Notes under the pieces: generated by a model
Told to the model about the DNA's origin: nothing
The model's database searches: none
What the model saw: the letters and a program-made list of their open reading frames with translations, nothing else
Shown here: positions 10,201 through 17,399 of the stretch, one piece after another
How the letters are laid out: every line of letters begins with the position of its first letter
Position numbering within the stretch: position 1 is the first letter of the stretch
Program-made: the position numbers and the translations under genes
Assembly: GCA_965222705.1 (NCBI GenBank)
Contig: CBDCUO010000049.1
Location: 124,001 to 188,000, forward strand
DNA length: 64,000 nt
Source: JAFMDF01 sp965222705
GTDB taxonomy: Bacteria; Bacteroidota; Bacteroidia; Chitinophagales; Saprospiraceae
Direction: 5' to 3'

Positions 10201-13200
10201 TTACAGGCGCAAGGCCGCTGGCAGTTAATATTTCCAAAAGTGGAGATTGTGCAGCTACTCAGTCTGTTTCACTGGAGGTCAGTGGCGGCATAGCGGATTA
10301 TTCCTTTGACTGGGCAGATTTGGAAGGCATAGACAATAACAAAGACCGCACAGAGCTTTTGGGCGGCATTTATCAGATGACGATTACCGATGCAGCGAAT
10401 TGTACGGTGCCAGTTACCATTACTTTGGAAGAATGCCCTTGTACGTCGGCAACCATTTTGGACACAACGATTATTGCAGCAGCTTGTGGACAAGCAAATG
10501 GTGCAGTGGCGATTGAACTTGCTCAGGATATAACGGATTACACTTTTATTTATCAACCAAATCTCGGAACGGAAGGAGTAAGTAAAAATAGGAGAGTGGA
10601 CTTACCTCCAGGTAATTATCAGATCAATATTATCTATCAGGAAGACACTGCTTGTGCAACCCAAATTTCAGCAGTTGTACCTGAAAATCCTCCTGAGTTG
10701 GTCATTACCAACGGCACGATAAAAACACCTGCTGATTGTGGATTAGCCAATGGCTCTGCTACCATTTTGATTGATGAAAATCCGACGAATTATGATTTTA
10801 TCTGGACTCCTGATTTTGGTACAACTGGCACAGAAAATAATATTAGGAATGATTTGCCAGCAGGAGATTATGTGGTTTTGATTGCTCCTGACGGGGATAT
10901 TCAATGTGGCACGGAGGTTTTAGTTTCTATTGAAGAAAATGCTTTTAATGAAAATTTAATTACCAATATTTTGATTACCCCTGCCAATTGTGGATTAGCC
11001 AATGGTCAAGTAGTACTGAGCATTGATGGCAATGTAGAGGATTACTTTTTCGATTGGCCGAACAATGCTGGGACTAGTGGAATAAATTCAAATAGCAGAA
11101 CCAATTTATCAGCTGGGCTTTATGAAGTGACCGTTGCAGCGGCGGCAGATTTATCTTGTTTTACAATATTAAGGGTAAATGTTTCTTCTGAAGACTTGGC
11201 TAGTAGCCCCATTGTAAATACCCAAATTGACCCTGCTACTTGCGGGACAGCCAATGGAAGGGCAACCATTTTGTTATCGGAACCTATTGCGGATTACACT
11301 TTTGAATGGACACCTAATGCAGGCGTTTTTGGAGACTCTGCATCTATTCGCACCGATTTGCCCCCTGGAGATTATGAAGTGCTTGTTCAAAAAGGATCGG
11401 ATCCAGACTGTGCTTTTGGTTTAAATATCACCATTCAAAATGAAGATACTTTGTTGGCAACAGTGGCGACTACGCCTTCGGTATGCAATGAACCGCCAAC
11501 AGGAACAGTTACTTTATTTCCCGCTGGGTATGTCTATACCTGGTCGGACGGTTTTGTAGGTAGTACCAGAGATTCGCTCTTTGCCAGCGTTTATGAAATA
11601 GGTTTTATAGACCCCAATAATCCCAATTGTATAGGAAATATTTTGGCAACGGTCGAAGAAATTAATTCTTTAACAACAGAGTTGCTTGTAAACACGCTTC
11701 CTGGTTGCGGACTCGCTAATGGGTCCGTAACCATTAATGTCAATGGAGGAAGTGGCGATTATTCTTATAGTTGGGATAGTGAAACTGATACAAATAATGG
11801 GTTGGCCGCCGGGGAGTATCAAGTAGAAATCATAGATGAAGCCGTTGGCTGTCTGCTCGTTGTCCATTTTTCTTTGGAAGAACCAGAGGCAAGTGAAGCG
11901 CTTGTCACTATAACAGATACGATGCAAGCATCTTGTATAGGAACAATGGATGGGGCTATTCAGTTTACGGTGGAAGCGGCAGAGGGGTTTAATTTTCCCA
12001 TGGATACATTGATTATTAGCGGAGAAGATGAATTTGAAAATGGGGCATTGCCAGAAGGAAATTATTGCCTGGAAATAAGGGATGCCAATGACTGTATAGC
12101 CGGACAGGCTTGTTTTACCATTCAATCATCGGAGCCTATTCATCTTTCTTTTGAAACCACAAAGGCTTGTGCTGATACTGGGACTATTGATTTAAGTATT
12201 TTAGGTGGAACAGCCCCCTATCAAATCAATTGGTTAGACATGGAAGGAGGCGATAATCCTGAAGATAGAATAGGGGTGGATAGTGGTTTTTACCAGGTCG
12301 TTATCATAGACAATAAAGGTTGTAGAGACTCGGCCACTGTGCGAGTGGAGCCTTGTGCGGACTGCCACTTGCCAACCATTACTTCCATAGCCACTACGCC
12401 TACGAAATGCACAGGTAATACTGGTTCTATTTTTATACAAATAGAAGAAGACGTTAGGGATTATGACTTTATTTATGATCCGCCGGAGGGTCAGCCATTC
12501 GTAACCGGAAATATACGAGCTTCTTTGGCAAAGGGCTTATATATGGTTCAAATTATTAGCAAGATAAATCCAGCTTGTGTTTTGGAAGTGGAAGTAATGG
12601 TAGAAGAAAAGAATTTTGATGATTTAGTCCCCATCACAACAGCTTCTAAGTGTGGCTTCCAAAATGGCACTGCTCTATTGCTGCCCGCAACTAATAGGTA
12701 TGAATGGGAAGATGGTTTTACGGGCAATAATAGAGAAGATTTAGGTGGTGGTTTTTATAAAATAACCGTTACAGACGAAGAATTTGAGTGTGTCACCGAA
12801 ATAGAAATAGAAATAGAGGAAATTAATCTTCTGCAATCAAAAGTAGCTATCCTAAATGCACCCACCTGCGGAAATAGTGATGGCTCGGTAAAAATTAGCC
12901 TAAATGGAGGCAGTGGGGATTATAGCTTTAGCTGGGATGCCTTTGGTGATACCAAAGATAATTTGGCAAGCGGTTCTTATAATGTGTTAGTAACCGATAA
13001 TCAGACAGGCTGTGTATTGCCTGTTTTATTTACCTTGATGGATACAGACGGTCCTTTGATTTCGATTGAAATAACAGATACTTTGCATGCTTCCTGCCCT
13101 TTAACACCGGATGGCAGCGTTCTTTTTACAACCAATTTGGAAAATGTAACAGAAAACAAGTTGGATACTATTATTTCCAATGGGCTGACCTATTTTCAAA

Positions 13201-15419
13201 ATGGCCGCTTGCCAAAAGGCGATTATTGCTTATTCATAGCAGACACTTTGGGCTGTGTGTTAGGACAAACTTGTTTTGAAATAAATGCCCCCGATGCGCT
13301 AGAGGTTGATCTGGAAACCATCCCCGAATGTATGGAAGGTGGTAGCATAACTATTGCCGTTTCTGGGGGAGTTGCTCCCTATACCTACACCTGGTCGGAC
13401 TTGGAAGCCTCTGCGAATGAGTCAATTAGAACCAATTTGCCCAATGGCATATATCACTTAACGGTCACAGATGCCAATCTTTGCGAAATGGTTTTTGATG
13501 CCATTTTAATTGATTCCTGTGAGGCTTGCCCCCTGCAAATTGGCACGGATACAATCGTAATTCAAGTAGCAAATTGTGCAGACATTACCACTATTTGCTT
13601 GGATTATATTATTGATCCTATTAGTCCTGTGGATATTATGCTGGACGGGCAAGCCCTGGAAATAACGAATGATAATTTCTGCGGATTTGATACCATTATT
13701 ACTTATTCTTATGCTACCTTATTTGGACAAGGGCGGCTAGGGCCTTATACCATTACTTCTTGGCCGGTCAATGATCAGGTATTTACGGGTAGTTTTAATT
13801 CTATTGAGGCATTATTGGACTCGATGAATGTATGGGATCCAATGGGCAATTGGCATTTTTCTGAAGCGGGTGCTTTTATTGAGGGAGGGGCACCAGGCAG
13901 TCAATACCAACAGATGGATGCTTCGGTAGAATTAGTGCCAGTAACGTCCTTTTTAAGTTATGATTTCAGGATAGAGCGGAGGGGTGTTTCCTCTACGTTA
14001 GAAGTAGGTTATCACGAAGTGACCATTCAAGACCCAAAGACTTTTTGTACAGATACCTTAATCTATCTGATTGTCTGTACAATGGTAGATACGATGGAGG
14101 TGATTACTAGTCCAGAACATATGGATACTTTTTGCCTTTCTACAGAGGAGCTAATTGGCAATTTGGACCATCTAACTATAGATTGTGTGGACGAAAACTT
14201 AGTAGAAGTGACCATTTATGAGGATTCTTGCATCATTATAAAAGGACAGGGAGTAGGGAATGATACCGTTTGTGTCGTCACCTGTGATGATTTGGGCATT
14301 TGCGATACGACTTATTTTGAAATAGACATTAATTATGAAGAAATAAAAGATACGATGGAGGTGCAAAGCTCCAATACTTTCTGTATGGATACTATGGGCC
14401 TGACCTTAGAGGGCGCTATTGTTTCTATGACAGAGATTTGTCAGTCAGACTCCATGAATTTGGTAGATTTTGAGTTTAACGTTGAAGAGGCTTGCATCAC
14501 TTATACCGGTAATATATTAGGGGTAGATCAAGCCTGTGTACAGGTTTGCGATGATTTGGGCCTTTGTGATACAGTGGAATTCACAATCACTGTTAGAAAT
14601 TCTCCGCCTGATCAGGTTAAAGACACTATTTTTATCAATGAAACGGTTGTCTATTGCTTTGACCCTTCCATTTTTCCTGGAGAAATTGTTTTCTTTGAAA
14701 ATGTTTGTCCAGAAAATTCGGGTAGATCTGTGGATTTCTTTTTAGACCCCTTAAATTATTGTGTGGAATATAGTGGGGTTGATATTGGAAAGGATTCTGC
14801 TTGTATCGTTTTATGCGATGATAGAGGCAATTGCGATTCGGCCTTTTTTAGTGTTGCAGTTGTAGAGTTTTTCGGATTGCCCCATGCAGTTGATGATGTA
14901 GATACGACGGATAAAGGCGTTCCGATTGTACTTAATGTCAAAGAAAATGATATTCCTTTCGGCGTACCGGATGACGGGATGTTCATCGTTGATCAGCCCC
15001 TGTATGGGGAGGTTTTTCTCAATTTGGATGGCTCTATTACTTATTTTGGAGAAACATTTTGTGAACGGACCGATCAATTTTCTTATGGACTATGCAACGA
15101 TGTTGGTTGCGATACGGCTACGGTAAGCATTTACATTGATTGTATTGATATTGTGGTGTTTACGGCTGTTTCACCCAATCGAGACGGCATTAACGATGTC
15201 TTTTTTATTTCGGGGGTAGAAGAATTTCCCAATAGCATTTTGACTATCTATAATCGTTGGGGAAATGTGGTTTATAAAACCCAAAATTATAAAAATGATT
15301 GGACTGGCACCTGGAAGGGCAATCAGGAACTACCGGACGGCACCTATTTTTATCAATTGGAACTCAACGAAGAGAACGACCAACGGACGTTCCAGGGTTT
15401 TTTTGAATTGCATCGGTAA
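4275..15419 (+). CDS. Giant SprB-like adhesin with T9SS C-terminal domain
   Basis: A 3,714-residue secreted protein with signal peptide 1-27 (start GTG at 4275 or ATG at 4284). Residues 30-1490 are Cys-containing beta domains of the DUF11/repeat type (e.g. VQVQNVGNN near 1356). Residues 1676-3086 are SprB-like repeats: Cys-Gly/Asp-Gly openings, a dYxFxW core and an (R)tdLPAGxY ending. A module of about 170 residues occurs on each side of this array (1495-1664 and 3096-3271; both contain VDSMNVWD or LDSMNVWD). Three Cys-rich repeats (CDDLGICDT type) fill 3273-3533, then an Ig-like VKENDIP domain (3534-3626). The last 88 residues (FTAVSPNRDGINDVF...YNRWGNVVY...LPDGTYFYQL) are the CHU_C type-B sorting domain for type IX secretion. 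The likely role is surface adhesion or gliding. Confidence 0.92.
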   Translation: MKNMHTHQRILLFCLGCLLLGIGKGFGQNNLTLKLDSASVLLDRIVVCGEGDEQKVIFAIEGNDPTPRTNVQAAVQLFKGIQFDSFNEGASTPGIVLLDTSNSGRPIFSFPDLDPNNLTELELVFSVKTDCAILDTLAGGNGVQVFDNWLVNYQLNGIALTESFQGIEYKDALAIPNLNIFLEESLGPIRVGEELSRQVTVTNSGLNSYVDSFVYQIVMEPGVVYKSLIVNGLAISFSKDISLEGDSIVFAKIGGNLFINNTTEFNLPGNGDDRFDVDEVIAIQEVIEITSCGKDGDSNLASEHQANWGCNEVVCREESRQAVINIGIGEELIQFEQNDTVDAGYCEEGSVSITIANNGFEFDDGFGTIRDISAGIGFAIGTQFLSADQGYQITALRIAGAVNVNAPNGLVNLGNHPSFRTDPDGAGGLEDFDGDGFFDDLKIGESFEIIATYSIDCTQGTTFDIESECDNDFRASFDGKISYTNSCGAGNETLFDNFYRSSNTGDTKEVCTDPDAFNDGDEFIISYTGERRVANFERSCAGADEIRVKVTTLDGIVVSPKTNLQQDTFNYAPISQTGNGEITLTFDAAPISLNNDYVLNLVFETQCAAFGPTSFPVEIEYYCPNCDCRHLWFCGILEGAVLHSSGLPCSDFSCETGLQTTNFEAERITFGYTDTTFSIPFNPENANRKVALTCDSVVMKMTSIVGNQALSDSLGLIITYGNANEQDSEEESFLFSNANILITSGASTRECTLDASDFRLEKTGNQKEMYFRLDDCLSGITLSSGDQIDFIGYFGINSDGPVPTNTFKKVPEFRAKAYAIVDGIVHDNCDSYGELFRLGKLNTVFSGPDNGSYPEGCAPTALVYTLTKSINANAMREFFGEEHRQAVRVEAIQFTYDSALLTAFSDLSVEYKTQTSDWMALPDFDPMANGIYTTSFDFLNTLSTITGTNQVFQTRINLIPGCSAEFGSALGNDLYEIEAKIDYKDRYYANFIGDQTCVVNKEEFDERLFKYDHPPEFSLEALLQEVETAEETVQWIIEHCNTSFLADAGISWLALEEIVGEVDILMIENISVSDAIDTLEIRPYGTEGKQVFAFAAGLNKRTANADPEAICNVFRITARIKNCGTSSVAARVGWECAEYDTPNWTPDLYPPCEEQSILLQASTLDPLLSASFLEDESNISGVLCDTSTMVLIVRNEEKGNAYDIRSQIILPKGASLVSGSIEFAYPSTAPFASIAMDPGFLENSDLGKVYQYKDFALLSDFLHQNGLPGFDINEPDSSEFKIKYRFITNCDYENGELNRYSFQGLSACGDSTNNAFAETHPIIFEADPGLARIFDIQLRAEEVLRTGGVSTLEVQVQNVGNNISEVDKLEVELPLGFAYSENSTISSSPEDWVPGEPIIKSNGEVGVLNWLLPPGLESGESAILQFQVNIGDLPCDSAFTTKIATTSSVEFICMVDGEACVYDFSSSKEEIFPLNTTCEDTSCIIKIGMESVHVVVPDCDSTLYYCLEQYTPEELAYYTILDNGIVVDSSRFGKCNFQQVCIYTYVHLLGLPGPIQVDSWTVNGVTYSGMAANLEELVDSMNVWDQGGNWIILPESTVFQGGHVGGAYSQMEITFPTTGIRSILGYDTRLTPRGVSIFLNGGFHQLLIADSLGCVDTINVEVLTQSCPVCTPPIVQNMIIENSNCGQETGVGIININDDPTNYTYQWVPDVGQPGLTENIRTNLPAGSYLIRITNKLENECFLDVNLVIGNSDGPKAEVSTTPATCTTADGTAQLSPLNFTYNWSDGRTGFSRTDLPAGTYSVTFSDPALPDCVNVMAVEIASNNNLIVTHTVNQEPGCFDNDGSVTIHASGGSDNYTYSFPDGTATRTGLTGGTYFVTVTDLSTGCELPYFFVLNNQTHQGAVNVLNTQAVSCAGASDGAIEFDIIYEDGFRFPVDTLITDGNRHYENNALPIGKYQLYLMDGRGCIAGSADFEITGARPLAVNISKSGDCAATQSVSLEVSGGIADYSFDWADLEGIDNNKDRTELLGGIYQMTITDAANCTVPVTITLEECPCTSATILDTTIIAAACGQANGAVAIELAQDITDYTFIYQPNLGTEGVSKNRRVDLPPGNYQINIIYQEDTACATQISAVVPENPPELVITNGTIKTPADCGLANGSATILIDENPTNYDFIWTPDFGTTGTENNIRNDLPAGDYVVLIAPDGDIQCGTEVLVSIEENAFNENLITNILITPANCGLANGQVVLSIDGNVEDYFFDWPNNAGTSGINSNSRTNLSAGLYEVTVAAAADLSCFTILRVNVSSEDLASSPIVNTQIDPATCGTANGRATILLSEPIADYTFEWTPNAGVFGDSASIRTDLPPGDYEVLVQKGSDPDCAFGLNITIQNEDTLLATVATTPSVCNEPPTGTVTLFPAGYVYTWSDGFVGSTRDSLFASVYEIGFIDPNNPNCIGNILATVEEINSLTTELLVNTLPGCGLANGSVTINVNGGSGDYSYSWDSETDTNNGLAAGEYQVEIIDEAVGCLLVVHFSLEEPEASEALVTITDTMQASCIGTMDGAIQFTVEAAEGFNFPMDTLIISGEDEFENGALPEGNYCLEIRDANDCIAGQACFTIQSSEPIHLSFETTKACADTGTIDLSILGGTAPYQINWLDMEGGDNPEDRIGVDSGFYQVVIIDNKGCRDSATVRVEPCADCHLPTITSIATTPTKCTGNTGSIFIQIEEDVRDYDFIYDPPEGQPFVTGNIRASLAKGLYMVQIISKINPACVLEVEVMVEEKNFDDLVPITTASKCGFQNGTALLLPATNRYEWEDGFTGNNREDLGGGFYKITVTDEEFECVTEIEIEIEEINLLQSKVAILNAPTCGNSDGSVKISLNGGSGDYSFSWDAFGDTKDNLASGSYNVLVTDNQTGCVLPVLFTLMDTDGPLISIEITDTLHASCPLTPDGSVLFTTNLENVTENKLDTIISNGLTYFQNGRLPKGDYCLFIADTLGCVLGQTCFEINAPDALEVDLETIPECMEGGSITIAVSGGVAPYTYTWSDLEASANESIRTNLPNGIYHLTVTDANLCEMVFDAILIDSCEACPLQIGTDTIVIQVANCADITTICLDYIIDPISPVDIMLDGQALEITNDNFCGFDTIITYSYATLFGQGRLGPYTITSWPVNDQVFTGSFNSIEALLDSMNVWDPMGNWHFSEAGAFIEGGAPGSQYQQMDASVELVPVTSFLSYDFRIERRGVSSTLEVGYHEVTIQDPKTFCTDTLIYLIVCTMVDTMEVITSPEHMDTFCLSTEELIGNLDHLTIDCVDENLVEVTIYEDSCIIIKGQGVGNDTVCVVTCDDLGICDTTYFEIDINYEEIKDTMEVQSSNTFCMDTMGLTLEGAIVSMTEICQSDSMNLVDFEFNVEEACITYTGNILGVDQACVQVCDDLGLCDTVEFTITVRNSPPDQVKDTIFINETVVYCFDPSIFPGEIVFFENVCPENSGRSVDFFLDPLNYCVEYSGVDIGKDSACIVLCDDRGNCDSAFFSVAVVEFFGLPHAVDDVDTTDKGVPIVLNVKENDIPFGVPDDGMFIVDQPLYGEVFLNLDGSITYFGETFCERTDQFSYGLCNDVGCDTATVSIYIDCIDIVVFTAVSPNRDGINDVFFISGVEEFPNSILTIYNRWGNVVYKTQNYKNDWTGTWKGNQELPDGTYFYQLELNEENDQRTFQGFFELHR

Positions 15420-15461
15420 GGGTGATTTTATTTTCCGAAGACTCCTCCACTTTAGCTATTT

Positions 15462-15884
15462 TCAAACTGAATCTTTTGCATCGGCTTCTAAAGACATTTC
15501 TACTTGATTAGCCAGCATTTTAGAAATTGGGCATTTTTCAGCTATTATCAATAATCGGTTGATTTGCTCTTCGCTTAAATCTTTTTCAAAGGCGACCTTT
15601 TTTTCAATCTTTGTCTTTTTGCCTTCTGATGTCAATCTTTCTTTTAGTCGTGCAGACACACTTATTTGACCAACTTCCCAGCCTTTTCGTTGACTGTACA
15701 TCCTGAGTGTGATGGCTGTACAAGAAGCCAATGCGCCCAAAAGATAGGCATTAGGGGCAGGGGCTTTATCTCCACCTCCTATAGATTCAGGTTCATCTAC
15801 ATAAAAAGTATGCTTCTCAGAATTTACTTGGGTATAGTAATTCTCTTTTCCCAGAGTAGCGACAACTTGATTGTTCTTTGACAT
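15462..15884 (-). CDS. OsmC/Ohr family peroxide-reducing protein
   Basis: A 140-residue protein of the OsmC superfamily, which reduces organic hydroperoxides with a pair of cysteines. Both are visible: LASCTAITLRMY near residue 55 and EKCPISKML near 118. Length and layout match the short YhfA/OsmC-like branch, and the N-terminal strand GKENYYTQV and the GGGDKAPAPNAYLLGAL turn are typical. It is convergent with the adhesin gene (42-base gap) and is otherwise monocistronic. The physiological substrate is unknown. Confidence 0.85.
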   Translation of the reverse strand: MSKNNQVVATLGKENYYTQVNSEKHTFYVDEPESIGGGDKAPAPNAYLLGALASCTAITLRMYSQRKGWEVGQISVSARLKERLTSEGKKTKIEKKVAFEKDLSEEQINRLLIIAEKCPISKMLANQVEMSLEADAKDSV

Positions 15885-16209
15885 GATTAAGTTTTGTTTA
15901 GAGCCTAAAAAGATAGAATTCTAAAGGATATAGCTTTCATAGAAGCAAAGAAAAAAAATATTCTTAAGAAAATAGACTTGTTCACAAATAACAAATTCGT
16001 ATTTGAAAGTATCTTTTTCCCTTAGATATCAGCTTTTTTCTTGTCCATAGCTACGGCCATACACTCCAAAAAGAAGGCAGCCCGACCGCTGTGCAGTTCA
16101 CAAACTTTGTTTGTTCGTCTAAAGAAAAAATCTAAATCTCCTATTTCAAATTCTTATTTATAAATAAGCCTAATGGAAAAGTGGGCGCTTTAATTTAACC
16201 TTTTTAATT
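15885..16209. other. Gene-free stretch
   Basis: 325 bases between the OsmC start and the aminotransferase stop. I see no gene, no clear terminator hairpin and no repeat. It must hold the OsmC promoter. Confidence 0.4.
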
Positions 16210-17379
16210 CTAAAAAACGGTTCTGGCTTTTCGAGCTGTCTTAAAACAGTGGACCAATTTTTCAAAATCGCCCTCTTCATTATAAACATTGGGGGCAATT
16301 CGGATAGCACTGCCCCGATAAGAAAGAAATATATTCGCTTTAGTGAATTGTTTTTTCAAAATTGTTTGGTCAAAATCATTCGTCAATTGCACCCCAAACA
16401 GGTGTTGGCTGCGATAGGCCGGAGCTTCTACTTTTAGCCCTAATGCTTGCAGTTTTTCCAAAGTTTTATTTGAAATATTGCCACAGTATTCTTGAATATT
16501 AGGTACGCCCAATTCCAGTAAATATTCAATGCCTGCCAATAGCATAGGCACTAAAATAAAATTGCTTTGTTCTCCGACTGTATAGCGATTGGCTTTTGGG
16601 CGATAATTGGGTTGATAATCAACTAGTCGGGAAAAATCCTCACTATTTAAGCGATTTAACCAATGTTCTTCAATCGGTTGCCCCTCATCAAAATACGGGC
16701 TATAATAAGCCAATCCTAGGGAATAAGGTCCGAGCAACCATTTATAGCCCGCACAAATCAGGGCATCGGGTTGTAATGCTTCCACATCAAAAGGCATCGC
16801 CCCGACGGATTGCGTCCCATCAATTATCAATAAAGTGTCATGTTGTCTAGTTTTTTCTCGAATGGCTTGCAAGTCAAATTTAGTGCCATCCGTCCAAAAG
16901 ACAGGGCCCATTGCTACTACAGCCGTAGAGTCGTCTATAGCTTCCAAAATGCGTTCATTCCATATTTTTCCTCTTTGGTGAAAATTTTCGGGTGGAGCGA
17001 CTACCTCTAGTCGGGCACTATATTTTTCGGCTAATCGAAGCCAAGGATATACGTTACTGGGAAATTGTTCGTGCAGCAAAATGATTTTTTCCGACGGCTT
17101 TAATTGTAAGCTATTAACCACATTGCCAATACCATAGGAAACGGAAGGCACTAAGGCAATACGCTCCCAATCCGAAACATTTACCAATTGGGCAAAAGCC
17201 TTTTTAAGTTGTTCTACCGGACGAAAAAAATCTTGAATAGAAATGAGATGGGGGGCATTTTGCTTTTGCAACATCTGCATCCCCGCAGTTGCTACGGTTT
17301 TTAGTTGAGGAGACATATACGCCCCATTGAGATAGGTGATATCTTTAGGTAAGTTGAATTTGTTTTTTTGACAATTCAT
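16210..17379 (-). CDS. PLP-dependent class V aminotransferase-fold protein
   Basis: 389 residues of the class V aminotransferase/cysteine desulfurase fold. The PLP lysine is in CAGYKWLLGPY near residue 230 and the preceding aspartate in LLIIDGTQSVGAMPFD, where NifS/Csd and kynureninase-like enzymes have their D-x-x-Q/H pair. The C-terminal substrate arginine appears in GSAIRIAPNVYN. I cannot tell lyase from transaminase. The ABC-type permease gene lies 20 bases upstream on the same strand, so the two are probably cotranscribed, though no functional link is obvious. Confidence 0.82.
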   Translation of the reverse strand: MNCQKNKFNLPKDITYLNGAYMSPQLKTVATAGMQMLQKQNAPHLISIQDFFRPVEQLKKAFAQLVNVSDWERIALVPSVSYGIGNVVNSLQLKPSEKIILLHEQFPSNVYPWLRLAEKYSARLEVVAPPENFHQRGKIWNERILEAIDDSTAVVAMGPVFWTDGTKFDLQAIREKTRQHDTLLIIDGTQSVGAMPFDVEALQPDALICAGYKWLLGPYSLGLAYYSPYFDEGQPIEEHWLNRLNSEDFSRLVDYQPNYRPKANRYTVGEQSNFILVPMLLAGIEYLLELGVPNIQEYCGNISNKTLEKLQALGLKVEAPAYRSQHLFGVQLTNDFDQTILKKQFTKANIFLSYRGSAIRIAPNVYNEEGDFEKLVHCFKTARKARTVF

Positions 17380-17399
17380 ATAATAATTTATTTTAATTT

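Noticed and set aside
11670..12125. 151-codon minus-strand frame within the adhesin
   Set aside because: Antisense to the repeat array; no independent features.
16210..17379. Kynureninase
   Set aside because: The fold fits, but specific kynureninase motifs and a tryptophan-pathway neighbourhood are lacking.
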